Notes: generated from the letters alone by a model not told the origin. DNA of 64,000 bases from Oceaniovalibus sp. ACAM 378 (GCF_008085915.1 NZ_VSJK01000011.1:62001-126000), one strand, 5' to 3'; counted from the first letter of the stretch, positions 24,920 through 34,234 are shown. Numbers and translations: made by a program.

Positions 24920-26463
24920 TCGCACATGAGGCCTATCTTGCCGCCATGATCCTGGCGCTTTTTGCCGGAATCCTCAGCGGTATTCCGGCGATGCTGGCGA
25001 TTGCGGGCGTGCCTTTGGTGATGGCGGTCATTGGCAGCCTTACGGGCGTGTTCGACATTGGTTTCCTGAACTTTTTTCCGGCGCGGGTTTATGGCGTCAT
25101 GTCGAACCCCCTGCTCATGGCGGTGCCGCTGTTCGTTCTGATGGGTGTGCTGCTCGAGAAATCGCGTCTGGCAGAAAGCATGCTTGAGGTTTTGGGGCGG
25201 ATGCTGGGCGGGACGCCGCGCGGTATGGCGCTGTCGGTGCTGGCGTTTTCCGCTATCATCGCCGCCTCGACCGGGATCGTCGGTGCGACGGTGGTGATGC
25301 TGGTGCTGATCGCGCTGCCGACGATGCGCGAGGCAGGAATTCCAAATCGGCTGTCGGCCGGGATCATCTGTGCAAGCGGCACACTGGGGCAGATCATTCC
25401 GCCCTCGATCCTGCTGGTGCTGCTTGGCGATCAGATCGGCAACACTTATCTGGAGGCCCAACAGAAGGCCGGCAACTTTGCCCCCGATCCGGTTTCGGTG
25501 GGGGATCTCTTTGCCGGGGCTTTGTTGCCGGGGCTGGTGCTGGTCGGCCTATATGGGATCTATATTTTCGTGCGTCTGCGTCCGTCGGCGCGTGGGGCCG
25601 TTGCGCCGCGCGCCGCCAAGCCGGTTCAGGTCGAAGAAATCCTGTCAAGTTTTGCGCCACCTCTGCTGCTGATCCTGTCGGTACTCGGTTCGATCCTCGC
25701 CGGAATCGCCACCACCACCGAGGCGGCGGGTCTGGGCGCAGTCGGCGCGCTGATGCTGGCGGGTTATCGCTCGGGCGGATCGGGCTTTGGACGCATCCTT
25801 GTGTTGACCTCGGTCACCGCCGCCTTCGCGTTGATGGCGCTGCGACTGGCCAGCGATGCGCGCACCGAGGTCGCGAGCCTTGGCGTACTGGCGGCAGTGC
25901 TCGCGGTGCTGCTGGTGCTTGGCGTGATCGTTGCGGCGATGCGGCTCTGGGCCAGCGGCGTGTTGCAGGGTGCGGTGGGCGATACGCTGCGTATCTCGGG
26001 TATGGTGTTCGGCATCGTGGTCGCGGCTTCGATGTTGGCCTTGGTGTTTCGCGGCTTTGGCGGCGAAGAACTGGTGATCGAGGCGATGGCGGCCGTGCCC
26101 GGCGGCACATGGGGGGCGCTGACGCTGGTCATGGTGGTGGTGTTCCTGCTCGGGTTTATTCTCGAGGCGGTCGAAATCATCTATATCGTCGTGCCGCTGC
26201 TTGGCCCGCCGGTGCTCGGCGGTGACATCTCGCCGGTGTGGTTCGGCGTCTTGCTGGCGATGAACCTGCAGACCAGCTTTCTCACGCCGCCATTCGGCTT
26301 TGCCCTGTTTTATTTTCGCTCGACCGCGCCGCGCGACATCACCACGGCCGACATCTATATGGGGGCCGCCCCGTTTGTGGCGCTGCAACTGGTTGGGCTG
26401 GGTTTGCTGATCGCCTTTCCGGCGCTCGCCACATGGCTGCCAAAGCTGGTATTCGGCGGCTAG
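24916..26463 (+). CDS. dctM: TRAP transporter large permease DctM
   Basis: DctM is the ion-coupled transport channel. The 515-residue protein has many membrane segments and motifs such as NPLLMAVPLFVLMGVLLEKS, ASTGIVGATVVMLVLIALP and SGTLGQIIPPSILLVLLGDQ. It is longer than the usual approximately 430 residues because of extra hydrophobic sequence around residues 270-370. Such long DctM versions go with mono- and keto-acid TRAP systems. It sits between dctQ and dctP. Confidence 0.92.
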   Translation: MIAHEAYLAAMILALFAGILSGIPAMLAIAGVPLVMAVIGSLTGVFDIGFLNFFPARVYGVMSNPLLMAVPLFVLMGVLLEKSRLAESMLEVLGRMLGGTPRGMALSVLAFSAIIAASTGIVGATVVMLVLIALPTMREAGIPNRLSAGIICASGTLGQIIPPSILLVLLGDQIGNTYLEAQQKAGNFAPDPVSVGDLFAGALLPGLVLVGLYGIYIFVRLRPSARGAVAPRAAKPVQVEEILSSFAPPLLLILSVLGSILAGIATTTEAAGLGAVGALMLAGYRSGGSGFGRILVLTSVTAAFALMALRLASDARTEVASLGVLAAVLAVLLVLGVIVAAMRLWASGVLQGAVGDTLRISGMVFGIVVAASMLALVFRGFGGEELVIEAMAAVPGGTWGALTLVMVVVFLLGFILEAVEIIYIVVPLLGPPVLGGDISPVWFGVLLAMNLQTSFLTPPFGFALFYFRSTAPRDITTADIYMGAAPFVALQLVGLGLLIAFPALATWLPKLVFGG

Positions 26464-26502
26464 GGTTTTTCGACTTTATCAACTGGGAGAAGGATACCGA
26501 TC

Positions 26503-27570
26503 ATGAAACGCAGAACTTTCCTCGCCTCGGGCGTGGGCGTCACTGCTGCCGCTGGCGCGCTTGCCAGCCCCGCCATCGCGCAAGGCAAAATCGAGTGGAA
26601 CCTGCCGACCGCCTTTCCAAAGAATGCGCCGGGCGTCGGCTCGAACGTGGTGAACTTCGCCGCAAAAGTCGCCGCAATGTCCGATGGACGTCTCAGCTTC
26701 AAGGTGTTCGGGGCCGGTGAACTGGTGCCGCCCTTCGCCGTCGAGGATGCCGTGCAGCAGGGCAATGCACCTGTGGGCCACGGGCCAACCTATTACGCCG
26801 CAGGCAAGAACCCGGCGCTGCATTGGTTCACCGCTGTGCCCTTCGGCATGACAGCGGGCGAACAGGTCGCATGGCTGAAATTCGGCGGCGGGCAGGAAAT
26901 CTGGGACGACATCTATGCTCAGCGCGGTCTTGTGCCGTTCTATTCGGGCAACTCGGGGACACAGTCGGGTGGCTGGTTCAAGAACGAGATTAACAGCGTC
27001 GAGGACCTCAAAGGTCTCAACATGCGCATCGCAGGTCTCGGCGGTGAAGTGTTCCGCAAACTCGGCGTGAACGCGGTTCTGATGCCTCCGCCGGAAATCT
27101 TTCAGGCGTTGCAATCGGGCGCCATCGATGCCGCCGAATGGGTCGGTCCGATGCTGGATCAGGCGTTCGGGCTGCAAAAGATCACCAAGCTGTGCTACCT
27201 GCCTGCCCTCACCGAACCCGGCGCCGGGCTGGCCATTGTCTTCAACAAGGATGCCTGGGCCGAACTGACTCCAGACCTGCAAAGCATCTGCGAGAACGCA
27301 GCCTATGCCGCCGCGCTGGAGAACCATGCGAATTTCGATTATCATAACGCGCAGGCAATGACCGCATTGCGCGCCGATGGCGTCGATTTCCGCGCATTCA
27401 ACGACGATATCGTTGCTGCGATGCGGACGGCCTGGCTGGAAGTGCAAGACGAACTGACGGCGGCCAACGAAGATGTGGCACGTGTGCGCGAAAGCTATGA
27501 CACCTACCTTGCAAGCGCCCAGGATTACGCCCGCGCAATGACTCTGCCGATGCTCGCCGGGCGCGGCTGA
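26503..27570 (+). CDS. dctP: TRAP transporter substrate-binding protein DctP (keto-acid type)
   Basis: The 355-residue periplasmic receptor begins with a twin-arginine-like signal (MKRRTFLASGVGVTAAAGAL). The mature part has WNLPTAFPKNAPGVGSNVVN, FKVFGAGELVPPFAVEDAVQ, WFKNEINSVEDLKGLNMRIA and ALQSGAIDAAEWVGPMLDQA. These closely follow TakP, the 2-oxoacid receptor of Rhodobacter, so a 2-oxo or hydroxy acid is a likely ligand. The exact substrate is not decided by the sequence. Confidence 0.88.
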   Translation: MKRRTFLASGVGVTAAAGALASPAIAQGKIEWNLPTAFPKNAPGVGSNVVNFAAKVAAMSDGRLSFKVFGAGELVPPFAVEDAVQQGNAPVGHGPTYYAAGKNPALHWFTAVPFGMTAGEQVAWLKFGGGQEIWDDIYAQRGLVPFYSGNSGTQSGGWFKNEINSVEDLKGLNMRIAGLGGEVFRKLGVNAVLMPPPEIFQALQSGAIDAAEWVGPMLDQAFGLQKITKLCYLPALTEPGAGLAIVFNKDAWAELTPDLQSICENAAYAAALENHANFDYHNAQAMTALRADGVDFRAFNDDIVAAMRTAWLEVQDELTAANEDVARVRESYDTYLASAQDYARAMTLPMLAGRG

Positions 27571-27583
27571 ACCACGAACAATC

Positions 27584-27609
27584 GGTCAGGCCGAGATTTC
27601 GGCCTGACC
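27584..27609 (+). terminator. Hairpin after dctP
   Basis: GGTCAGGCCGA (27584-27594) pairs perfectly with TCGGCCTGACC (27599-27609) over a 4-base loop. No T-run follows, so it may be a terminator without U tail or a 3'-end stabiliser. The rest of 27571-27958 shows no gene. Confidence 0.55.
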
Positions 27610-27958
27610 CCTGCGCCAACCAGATGCAACCAAGTCACCCGGGTTCCGGACTTGCGCGATATCGACGACATTCCAAACTCATCACCAGTCGATCCGGGCG
27701 GTTTGCAGATAGGTCAAACTGTTCAGCAATCCCATCTATCCCTCAGCATCACCCCGCCTTTCTACAGCGCCCGCGCTGCGAGCCCTGTTGACGACCCACG
27801 GCTTAAACGCAAGCGACAGCGGGTCGAGACGTTCACCAACAACCAAGCTGATGAATCGTCAGGTGCGGTTGCAAAGAAGTGGACAGGTATCGGGGAGTGT
27901 CCTAGCGTCACCTTTGGGATGAAGCTTTGATGAGACCCGATCGGGAGGAGATATTCAA

Positions 27959-28408
27959 ATGAAGTTGATGGTGAATGGCAGTGTTCGGGATGTCGATGCC
28001 GAGCCGGATACGCCCTTGCTCTGGGTGCTTCGCGAACAGCTCGGCATGACCGGGACAAAATTCGGCTGCGGTATCGCCGCTTGCGGCGCATGCACCGTTC
28101 ACCTTGACGGGATGCCGGTCCGCTCCTGCTCGGTCCAGTTGCAGGATCTCGACGAAACGCAAGAGATCGTGACGATCGAGGGCCTGTCCCCTGATCGCTC
28201 GCATCCAATCCAGCAGGCCTGGGTCGAGCTTGACGTGCCACAGTGCGGCTATTGCCAATCCGGTCAGATCATGGCCGCCGCAGCACTTCTGGCGGAAACG
28301 CCGGACCCCACGGATGACGACATTATCGCCGCGATGACCAACATTTGCCGCTGCGGGACGTACAACCGTATCAAGGCAGGTATCAAACGCGCAGCCGAGC
28401 TGAGCTGA
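27959..28408 (+). CDS. Isoquinoline 1-oxidoreductase-type [2Fe-2S] subunit
   Basis: The 149-residue iron-sulfur subunit has the ferredoxin motif [20 protein letters not shown] with VRSCSVQ and the second cluster domain [20 protein letters not shown] and [11 protein letters not shown]. It is the IorA-type subunit of xanthine-oxidase-family enzymes that lack an FAD subunit and usually pass electrons to cytochrome c. A strong GGGAGGAG precedes the ATG. It opens the sulfur operon 27959-34151. Confidence 0.88.
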   Translation: MKLMVNGSVRDVDAEPDTPLLWVLREQLGMTGTKFGCGIAACGACTVHLDGMPVRSCSVQLQDLDETQEIVTIEGLSPDRSHPIQQAWVELDVPQCGYCQSGQIMAAAALLAETPDPTDDDIIAAMTNICRCGTYNRIKAGIKRAAELS

Positions 28409-28422
28409 GGGAGGATGAGGCA

Positions 28423-30597
28423 ATGACGATACAGACAAAACTTTCGAGACGCTCATTTCTTGTGGCCTCCGCTGCCGGGGGCCTGAGCCTTGGTTTTACC
28501 CTGCCTTTCGCGGGACAGGCGGCTGCGCAAGCGGCCGGACAACTGCCAGAGGTGAACGCCTGGGTTGTGATCCGGCCTGACGACACCGTGGTAATCCGGA
28601 TTGGCCGTCAAGAAATGGGTCAGGGCACACTGACCGGACTGGCGCAGATCGTGGCGGAAGAACTCGATTGTGACTGGGACAAGGTGACCACCGAATATCC
28701 AACCCCGGGCGAAAACGTCGCCCGCGAACGGGTTTGGGGCGACTTTGGCACCGCCGGCAGCCGCGGCATTCGGGCCTCACAGCAATATATGCGCGAAGGT
28801 GGTGCAGCGGCGCGGATGATGCTGGTTCAGGCGGCGGCAAACCGCTGGGACGTGGACGCCACGAAGTGCACCGTCGCCAATAGCGTGATCACCGGACCTG
28901 ACGGCCAAACCATCAGCTTTGGCGAGGTGGCCGAAGATGCGGGCAAGCTCGATCCGCCCTCAGAGGTTGCGCTGAAAGATCCTTCGGAGTGGAAGCTGAT
29001 CGGCCAGCCGGTGAAGCGGCTTGATACAGTCGGGAAGGTCGACGGCAGCCAAGTCTATTCAATCGATCATGTGATGGAGGGTATGCTGAACGCCGCCATC
29101 CGGCGCGCTCCGGTCCTTGGCGCCAAAGTGGCGAGCTTTGACGCCGAAGCCGTTTCGGCGATGCCCGGAGTAAAGCACGTCCTTCAGGTGGGCGATGACG
29201 CAATTGCAGTGGTTGCCGATACCTGGTGGCGCGCCAAGACCGCTCTTGAAGCGGTGCCAGTGGAATGGACCGATGGTGAGGGAACAGGTTTTGACATGCC
29301 ACGCATCTACGCGATGCTGGAGGACGGCCTGACGGCAGAAGAGGCCTTCGTCGGCAACCAGCAGGGCGACGCGAAAGCGGCAATCGAAGGCGCGGCGCAG
29401 GTTGTCGAAGCCACCTATCACGTGCCCTACCAGCATCACGCCACGATGGAACCGATGAACGCCACCGCGATCTGGACCCCCGAGCGTTGTGAAGTCTGGA
29501 CCGCGACACAGAACGCCGAGGCAGCTCTCGCTGCGGCATCTACCGCTGCGGACCTACCCATCGAAGCCTGTGACATCCACCGGATCAACCTTGGCGGCGG
29601 CTTTGGTCGCCGGGCCACGATGCAGGATTTCGTCACGCAGGCCGTCCTGATCGCCAAGCAGATCCCGGGTACACCGATCAAGATGATCTGGTCGCGTGAA
29701 GAGGACATGCTGCACGGGACGCTGCATCCGATCACGATGTGCAAGATGACCGGTGGCCTTGATGCCGAGGGCAATCTTGCAGGGCTTCACATGCGGATCT
29801 CGGGACAGTCGATCCTTGCCGGCGTGCGGCCCGAAGGGCTGCGTGAGGGCATGGACCCGATCATGTTCCAGGGGCTCAATCACGATGGAGACGAAGGTCG
29901 GCTTGGCTATACGATCCCAAATCTTCTGGTCGATCACGCGATGCGCAATCCGCCGGTCATGCCAGGCTTCTGGCGTGGGGTCTGTAACAACCAGAACGCG
30001 TTCTACCTTGAAAGCTTCATCGACGAACTGGCACATGCCGCCGGTCGCGATCCGCTGGAGTTTCGGCGCGCGCTGATGGCCGATCACCCAAAGCATCTGG
30101 CGGTGCTGAATGCGGTGGCCGATGGTATTGGATGGGATACCCCTGCTCCGGAGGGGATGTATCGCGGTCTTTGTCAGCACATGGGCTATGGCAGCTATGT
30201 GGCTGCGGCGGCCGAGGTGTCAGTGGATGATAACGGACGCTTCAAGATCCACCGCATTGTCGCGGCGACAGACTGTGGCACCGCGGTTAACCCACAACAG
30301 ATTGCCGCGCAGATCGAGGGCTCGTTTTCCTTTGGCCTGTCCGCGTCGATCTACGGAGAGATCACCATCACCGATGGCAAGGTGAATGAGGAGAACTTCG
30401 ATACCTATCCGGTTGTGACGATGCACGAAATGCCGGCGGTGGAGTCGATTGTGATGCCATCCGGTGGCTTCTGGGGCGGGGTGGGCGAACCGACGATCTT
30501 TGCGGCGACCCCCGCTGTGGTCAACGCAATCTTCGCAGCGACGGGCAAGCGTATCCGCAATCTGCCTTTGTCGAATAACGGCATGTCCCACGTTTGA
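28423..30597 (+). CDS. Isoquinoline 1-oxidoreductase-type molybdenum subunit, Tat-exported
   Basis: The 724-residue protein has a twin-arginine signal (KLSRRSFLVASAAGGLSLGF) and the IorB-type molybdopterin fold: IGRQEMGQGTLTGLAQIVAE, the YQHHATMEPMNATAIWTP region, INLGGGFGRRATMQDFVTQA, GFWRGVCNNQNAFYLESFID and the catalytic glutamate in GGFWGGVGEPTIFAATP. It is therefore a periplasmic hydroxylase or dehydrogenase, co-exported with its iron-sulfur subunit. The following genes encode cytochrome c and Sox proteins, so its electrons probably go to a c-type cytochrome and its substrate may be a sulfur compound or an aldehyde made from one. Substrate specificity cannot be read from the sequence. 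Confidence 0.88.
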   Translation: MTIQTKLSRRSFLVASAAGGLSLGFTLPFAGQAAAQAAGQLPEVNAWVVIRPDDTVVIRIGRQEMGQGTLTGLAQIVAEELDCDWDKVTTEYPTPGENVARERVWGDFGTAGSRGIRASQQYMREGGAAARMMLVQAAANRWDVDATKCTVANSVITGPDGQTISFGEVAEDAGKLDPPSEVALKDPSEWKLIGQPVKRLDTVGKVDGSQVYSIDHVMEGMLNAAIRRAPVLGAKVASFDAEAVSAMPGVKHVLQVGDDAIAVVADTWWRAKTALEAVPVEWTDGEGTGFDMPRIYAMLEDGLTAEEAFVGNQQGDAKAAIEGAAQVVEATYHVPYQHHATMEPMNATAIWTPERCEVWTATQNAEAALAAASTAADLPIEACDIHRINLGGGFGRRATMQDFVTQAVLIAKQIPGTPIKMIWSREEDMLHGTLHPITMCKMTGGLDAEGNLAGLHMRISGQSILAGVRPEGLREGMDPIMFQGLNHDGDEGRLGYTIPNLLVDHAMRNPPVMPGFWRGVCNNQNAFYLESFIDELAHAAGRDPLEFRRALMADHPKHLAVLNAVADGIGWDTPAPEGMYRGLCQHMGYGSYVAAAAEVSVDDNGRFKIHRIVAATDCGTAVNPQQIAAQIEGSFSFGLSASIYGEITITDGKVNEENFDTYPVVTMHEMPAVESIVMPSGGFWGGVGEPTIFAATPAVVNAIFAATGKRIRNLPLSNNGMSHV

Positions 30598-30663
30598 CTG
30601 TTGGCAGGTGGGCAGGAACGCGCCCGCCTGCTTTTAAATTCGCTGCGGGTCTTGAGGAGGGAA

Positions 30664-30945
30664 ATGCCAATGCTCGCCGTTTGCGCGCGTGTTATTGCTT
30701 TGGCCGCCACGTTGGCGGGAACCGGTGCTCTGGCGGACAGTTTGCCGCCAGCGGGCGCAACCTCCTGTAGCGGCTGTCACAGCGCGCAGATGCTCAGCCT
30801 TGACGCGCTGAGCGCCAGTGAGATTGTCCGCGCGCTGGAGGAATTCCGCAGCGGCACGCGGGACGCAACGCTGATGGACCGGATCGCGTCGGGGTTCACA
30901 GAGCCGGAATCCGTCGCAATCGCCGCATGGCTGAAGGGGGAATGA
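30664..30945 (+). CDS. Small cytochrome c, flavocytochrome-c heme-subunit type
   Basis: The 93-residue protein has a signal peptide (ARVIALAATLAGTGALA), a single heme site CSGCH and a probable axial Met in RDATLMDRIASGFTEPE, as in the FccA subunit of sulfide dehydrogenase. It is followed within a few bases by the flavoprotein partner. It is likely the electron acceptor of the flavoprotein in the periplasm. Confidence 0.82.
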   Translation: MPMLAVCARVIALAATLAGTGALADSLPPAGATSCSGCHSAQMLSLDALSASEIVRALEEFRSGTRDATLMDRIASGFTEPESVAIAAWLKGE

Positions 30946-30950
30946 CTCTC

Positions 30951-32207
30951 ATGTCGACAGACCGACGCAGCTTTCTTGCAACCTCAACCGCGCTGGCACT
31001 TTCCGTGCCGTTTGGGGCCAGTGCACAACCCGCCGCGCGCATTGTCGTCGTCGGCGGTGGCTATGGCGGGGCGTCCGCCGCCCGGACGCTCAAGGCGCTT
31101 GGCCATGACGTTGTCCTGATCGAGGCATCCGACGCCTTCGTATCCTGCCCCTTCAGCAATACCGTGCTTGGCGGTTTTGGCGAAATGGCTGACATTACCT
31201 TTTCCTATGATCGCCTTGCGGCGGCGGGGATTGATGTGATCCATGCCCGCGCCGCAGATGTCGACGCGCAGGCACAACAGGTGATCCTGACCGACGGAAC
31301 AAAAATAAGCTACGACAGGCTCCTGTTGTCTCCCGGCGTCGACATGAATTTCGACGCGCTTGCGGGTTACGACGCGGCGGCGGCCGAGATCATGCCACAC
31401 GCCTGGAAGGCCGGGCCGCAGACCGCACTGCTGCGCGCTCAGATCGAGGCGATGGAAGACGGTGGCACGGTCGCAATCTCGGTGCCCGCCAATCCGTTTC
31501 GCTGCCCGCCCGGACCCTATGAGCGGGCCAGTCTGATTGCCTATTACCTGAGCACCGCCAAGCCACGCTCAAAGGTGCTGATCCTCGACGCCAAAGATCA
31601 GTTCTCCAAGCGTAGCCTGTTCGAAGAGGCTTGGGCGGCGCTTTATCCGGGCATGATCGAATGGGTGCCGCAAAGTTCGGCGGGTACCGTCACGTCCGTC
31701 GAACCCCAAAGCATGACGCTGGTGACCGACTTTGCGCGCCATAAGGTGGCGGTGGCGAATGTCATCCCGCCGCAGCGCGCGGGCGCGATTGCCGTCGCGG
31801 CGGGCGTCGCGGACGAAACCGGATGGTGTCCGGTGTCCCCAAGCAGCTTCGAATCCACGCTCGTGCCGGGCATCCATGTCATCGGTGACGCCTGTTTCGT
31901 CGGCGCGATGCCCAAATCCGCCTTCTCTGCCAATGCTCAGGCCAAGGTTGCAGCCTATGCGATCGACGCAATTTTGCGCGGCGATTCCCCGATGGAACCG
32001 CGCCTGATCAACACCTGCTTCAGCCTTGCCGCCCCGGATTACGGCTTTACGGTCGCTGGGGTCTACCGGCCGGTTGACGGGCGTCTTGCAGACATTGACG
32101 ACGCGGGCGGTACCAGCCCACTGGAGGCCACCCCGGAGATACGCGCCCAAGAGGCAGATTATGCCCGCGCGTGGTTTGCAACAATCACCGCCGAGGCATT
32201 CGGTTGA
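30951..32207 (+). CDS. soxF: Flavocytochrome c sulfide dehydrogenase flavoprotein (FccB/SoxF)
   Basis: The 418-residue FAD protein has a Tat-type signal (DRRSFLATSTALALSVPFGA), the FAD motif RIVVVGGGYGGASAARTLKA and cysteines in SCPFSNTVLGG and NTCFSLAAPDYGF matching the redox disulfide of FccB/SoxF. It would oxidise sulfide or sulfane sulfur and reduce the small cytochrome. ATG 30951 is used; ATG 30942 overlapping the cytochrome stop is an alternative. It lies between the cytochrome and soxX. Confidence 0.88.
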   Translation: MSTDRRSFLATSTALALSVPFGASAQPAARIVVVGGGYGGASAARTLKALGHDVVLIEASDAFVSCPFSNTVLGGFGEMADITFSYDRLAAAGIDVIHARAADVDAQAQQVILTDGTKISYDRLLLSPGVDMNFDALAGYDAAAAEIMPHAWKAGPQTALLRAQIEAMEDGGTVAISVPANPFRCPPGPYERASLIAYYLSTAKPRSKVLILDAKDQFSKRSLFEEAWAALYPGMIEWVPQSSAGTVTSVEPQSMTLVTDFARHKVAVANVIPPQRAGAIAVAAGVADETGWCPVSPSSFESTLVPGIHVIGDACFVGAMPKSAFSANAQAKVAAYAIDAILRGDSPMEPRLINTCFSLAAPDYGFTVAGVYRPVDGRLADIDDAGGTSPLEATPEIRAQEADYARAWFATITAEAFG

Positions 32208-32208
32208 G

Positions 32209-32628
32209 ATGTGGGGAAAAGTTGCATTGGCTGCGGCTGTCCTGACGGCCAGTGGCGCAGTGGCGCAGGGCTTACCGGACCCGCTGACCGATACGCCCGG
32301 CGATCCGACACGCGGGCGTGCCGTGGTTGTTGACCGACAACTTGGCCTCTGCCTCCTCTGCCACACTGGCCCGTTTCCGGAGGTGCCGTTTCACGGCGAT
32401 CTCGCGCCGGATCTGACCGGCGTCGGAACACGGCTCTCGCCTGCCGAAATGCGCTTGCGGCTGGTGGATAGCCGCGCCGTGAATGCTGAGTCGATCATGC
32501 CGCCGTATCACAGTCTCGATGGGTTGACTCGGGTTGCCGCCCTTTGGGAAGGTAAAACCATTCTCGATGCACAGCAGGTCGAGGATGTGGTCGCATTCCT
32601 CACAACCCTGACGGAGGAACCCGAATGA
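32209..32628 (+). CDS. soxX: Sulfur oxidation c-type cytochrome SoxX
   Basis: The 139-residue periplasmic monoheme cytochrome has signal peptide VALAAAVLTASGAVAQ, heme site CLLCH in LGLCLLCHTGPFPEVPFHGD and Met ligand region ESIMPPYHSLDGL. With SoxA it forms SoxAX, which attaches thiosulfate to the SoxY cysteine. It overlaps soxY by 4 bases. Confidence 0.9.
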   Translation: MWGKVALAAAVLTASGAVAQGLPDPLTDTPGDPTRGRAVVVDRQLGLCLLCHTGPFPEVPFHGDLAPDLTGVGTRLSPAEMRLRLVDSRAVNAESIMPPYHSLDGLTRVAALWEGKTILDAQQVEDVVAFLTTLTEEPE

Positions 32629-33071
32629 CTTTGACCCGCCGTTCCACATTTGCCCTCGGCCTTGGCCTGCCGCTCATGCTTGTCACCCGCCCGCTGTTTG
32701 CCTCGCCCGAAACGATGGGCGCGGCCATCGCCACCTTCACTGCGGGGGCAACACCTGCCGAAGGGCGGGTCTCGCTTGATATCCCGCTTCTGGTCGAGAA
32801 CGGAAACAGCGTGCCGATGACGGTGGAGGTCGACAGCCCGATGACCGCCAATGATCATGTCACCGAAATCGCAGTGTTTAATGAGCGCAATCCGCTCCCT
32901 GATATTGTGCGCTTTCGCCCCTCCCCCGCGCTTGGACTGGCGCGGTTTCAGGTCCGCATCCGGCTTGGGGATACGCAGAAGATCACCGCCATCGCACGGA
33001 TGAGCGATGGATCCCTCTGGTCTGCCGCGATGACCGTAATCGTGACTGCACCCGCTTGCATCGAAAGCTGA
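32625..33071 (+). CDS. soxY: Sulfur carrier SoxY, atypical C-terminus
   Basis: The 148-residue protein has a Tat-like signal (LTRRSTFALGLGLPLMLVT) and the SoxY beta-sandwich: SLDIPLLVENGNSVPMTVEV, VTEIAVFNERNPLPDIVRF, LARFQVRIRLGDTQKITAIA. In known SoxY the sulfur is carried on the cysteine of a terminal GGCGG. Here the end is APACIES: a cysteine is kept four residues from the end but the glycines are not. The swinging-arm function is therefore plausible but altered. Strong GGAGGAA precedes the start. Confidence 0.88.
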   Translation: MTLTRRSTFALGLGLPLMLVTRPLFASPETMGAAIATFTAGATPAEGRVSLDIPLLVENGNSVPMTVEVDSPMTANDHVTEIAVFNERNPLPDIVRFRPSPALGLARFQVRIRLGDTQKITAIARMSDGSLWSAAMTVIVTAPACIES

Positions 33072-33075
33072 TACC

Positions 33076-33396
33076 ATGGCTGATGTCCTTGTGAACATTC
33101 CCGAATCCGCAGCACCCGGCGAGATCATAGAGATCAAGCTGCTGATCTCGCACCCGATGGAAACCGGGTTTCGCCCGCTTGCCGATGGAACTTTGCAGCC
33201 ACGCGACATCATCACTTCCGTGCGCTGTCTTTATGGCGGAGAGACGGTGCTGGAAGTCGATCTGCATCCGGCCATTTCTGCCAATCCGTTTCTGGCCTTT
33301 CATCTGCGGGTGGACCGCAGCGATGAGATCGTTCTTGAGTGGACGGATTGGTACGGAGAGGTGCAGCGCGAGGTCAGGCAGATAGAAGTTGTATGA
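33076..33396 (+). CDS. soxZ: Thiosulfate oxidation carrier partner SoxZ
   Basis: The 106-residue protein reads VLVNIPESAAPGEIIEIKLL, ISHPMETGFRPLADGTLQPR and LEWTDWYGEVQREVRQIEV, the SoxZ pattern. It lacks a signal peptide, as usual, and is exported bound to SoxY by the Tat system. It lies four bases after soxY and overlaps soxA by 4. Confidence 0.92.
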   Translation: MADVLVNIPESAAPGEIIEIKLLISHPMETGFRPLADGTLQPRDIITSVRCLYGGETVLEVDLHPAISANPFLAFHLRVDRSDEIVLEWTDWYGEVQREVRQIEVV

Positions 33397-34151
33397 CAAA
33401 GGTTTGCACGACTGCGCTGGTGATTCTGATGGCCGGCCCAGCCCAGTCTGATGACCGGCGCTCGGGATTTGAATTCATGGGGCCCACGACCCAGTCGATG
33501 CAAACCGACGACATGGCCAATCCGGGCATGTTGGCGGTGCTTGCAGGTGAGCGGCTTTGGAACGAGCCGGCAGGACTCTCTGAGCAGTCATGCCAGACAT
33601 GCCACGGTGATCCGGAGGGGGAAATGCGTGGCGTTGCGGCCCGCTATCCCGCCTTTGATGAGGTTGCAGGAACGGCTGTCGATATTTCCGGGCGCGTTAA
33701 CCTTTGTCGGACCCGGCACCAACGTGCTGACCCATTGCCGCACGAAAATGCCGACCTTCTTGCGTTGGTCACGCTGATTGGCCTGCAATCTCGCGGTCTT
33801 CCGATCCAGCCCGATCCCGACCCGCGTCTCACGGAATGGCGCGCGCGCGGTGAAGCTTATTATGAAACCCGGGTCGGACAGCTCAACCTGTCTTGCGCAC
33901 AGTGTCACGATGAAAATGCTGGCGGTCATCTGGGCGGCGCGCCGATCCCCGAGGCCCATCCGACAGGCTATCCGATTTACCGGCTTGAATGGCAAGCCAT
34001 GGGATCTCTCCAGCGTCGGTTGCGCGGGTGCTTCACGGGCGTTCGCAGCGAACCTTGGCCGTACGGTTCGGACGGCTATATTGCGCTCGAAGCCTACCTG
34101 ATGCAGCGAGCCGCCGGAATGACCATGGAGACGCCGGCCGTCCGTCCGTGA
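33393..34151 (+). CDS. soxA: Diheme cytochrome c SoxA
   Basis: The 252-residue protein has a signal peptide (TTALVILMAGPAQS), two heme sites (CQTCH in EQSCQTCHGDPEGEM, CAQCH in NLSCAQCHDENAG), the conserved NLCRTRHQRADPLPHEN segment and the cysteine heme ligand in LRGCFTGVRSEPWPYGSD. It is a two-heme SoxA. With SoxX it conjugates a sulfur substrate to SoxY. It is the last gene of the operon; soxB, soxC and soxD are absent from the window. Confidence 0.9.
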   Translation: MTKVCTTALVILMAGPAQSDDRRSGFEFMGPTTQSMQTDDMANPGMLAVLAGERLWNEPAGLSEQSCQTCHGDPEGEMRGVAARYPAFDEVAGTAVDISGRVNLCRTRHQRADPLPHENADLLALVTLIGLQSRGLPIQPDPDPRLTEWRARGEAYYETRVGQLNLSCAQCHDENAGGHLGGAPIPEAHPTGYPIYRLEWQAMGSLQRRLRGCFTGVRSEPWPYGSDGYIALEAYLMQRAAGMTMETPAVRP

Positions 34152-34234
34152 CCACCCCACGTGAAAAGGCGGCTTTGCCGCAGCTTGCGACTGACGCCAG
34201 CGGTCTTTTCTGGCGTGCCTTGGACCGATGTGCC

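Noticed and set aside
27584-27609. Considered as an attachment site or riboswitch
   Set aside because: It is a simple hairpin at the end of dctP with no further conserved structure or integrase nearby.
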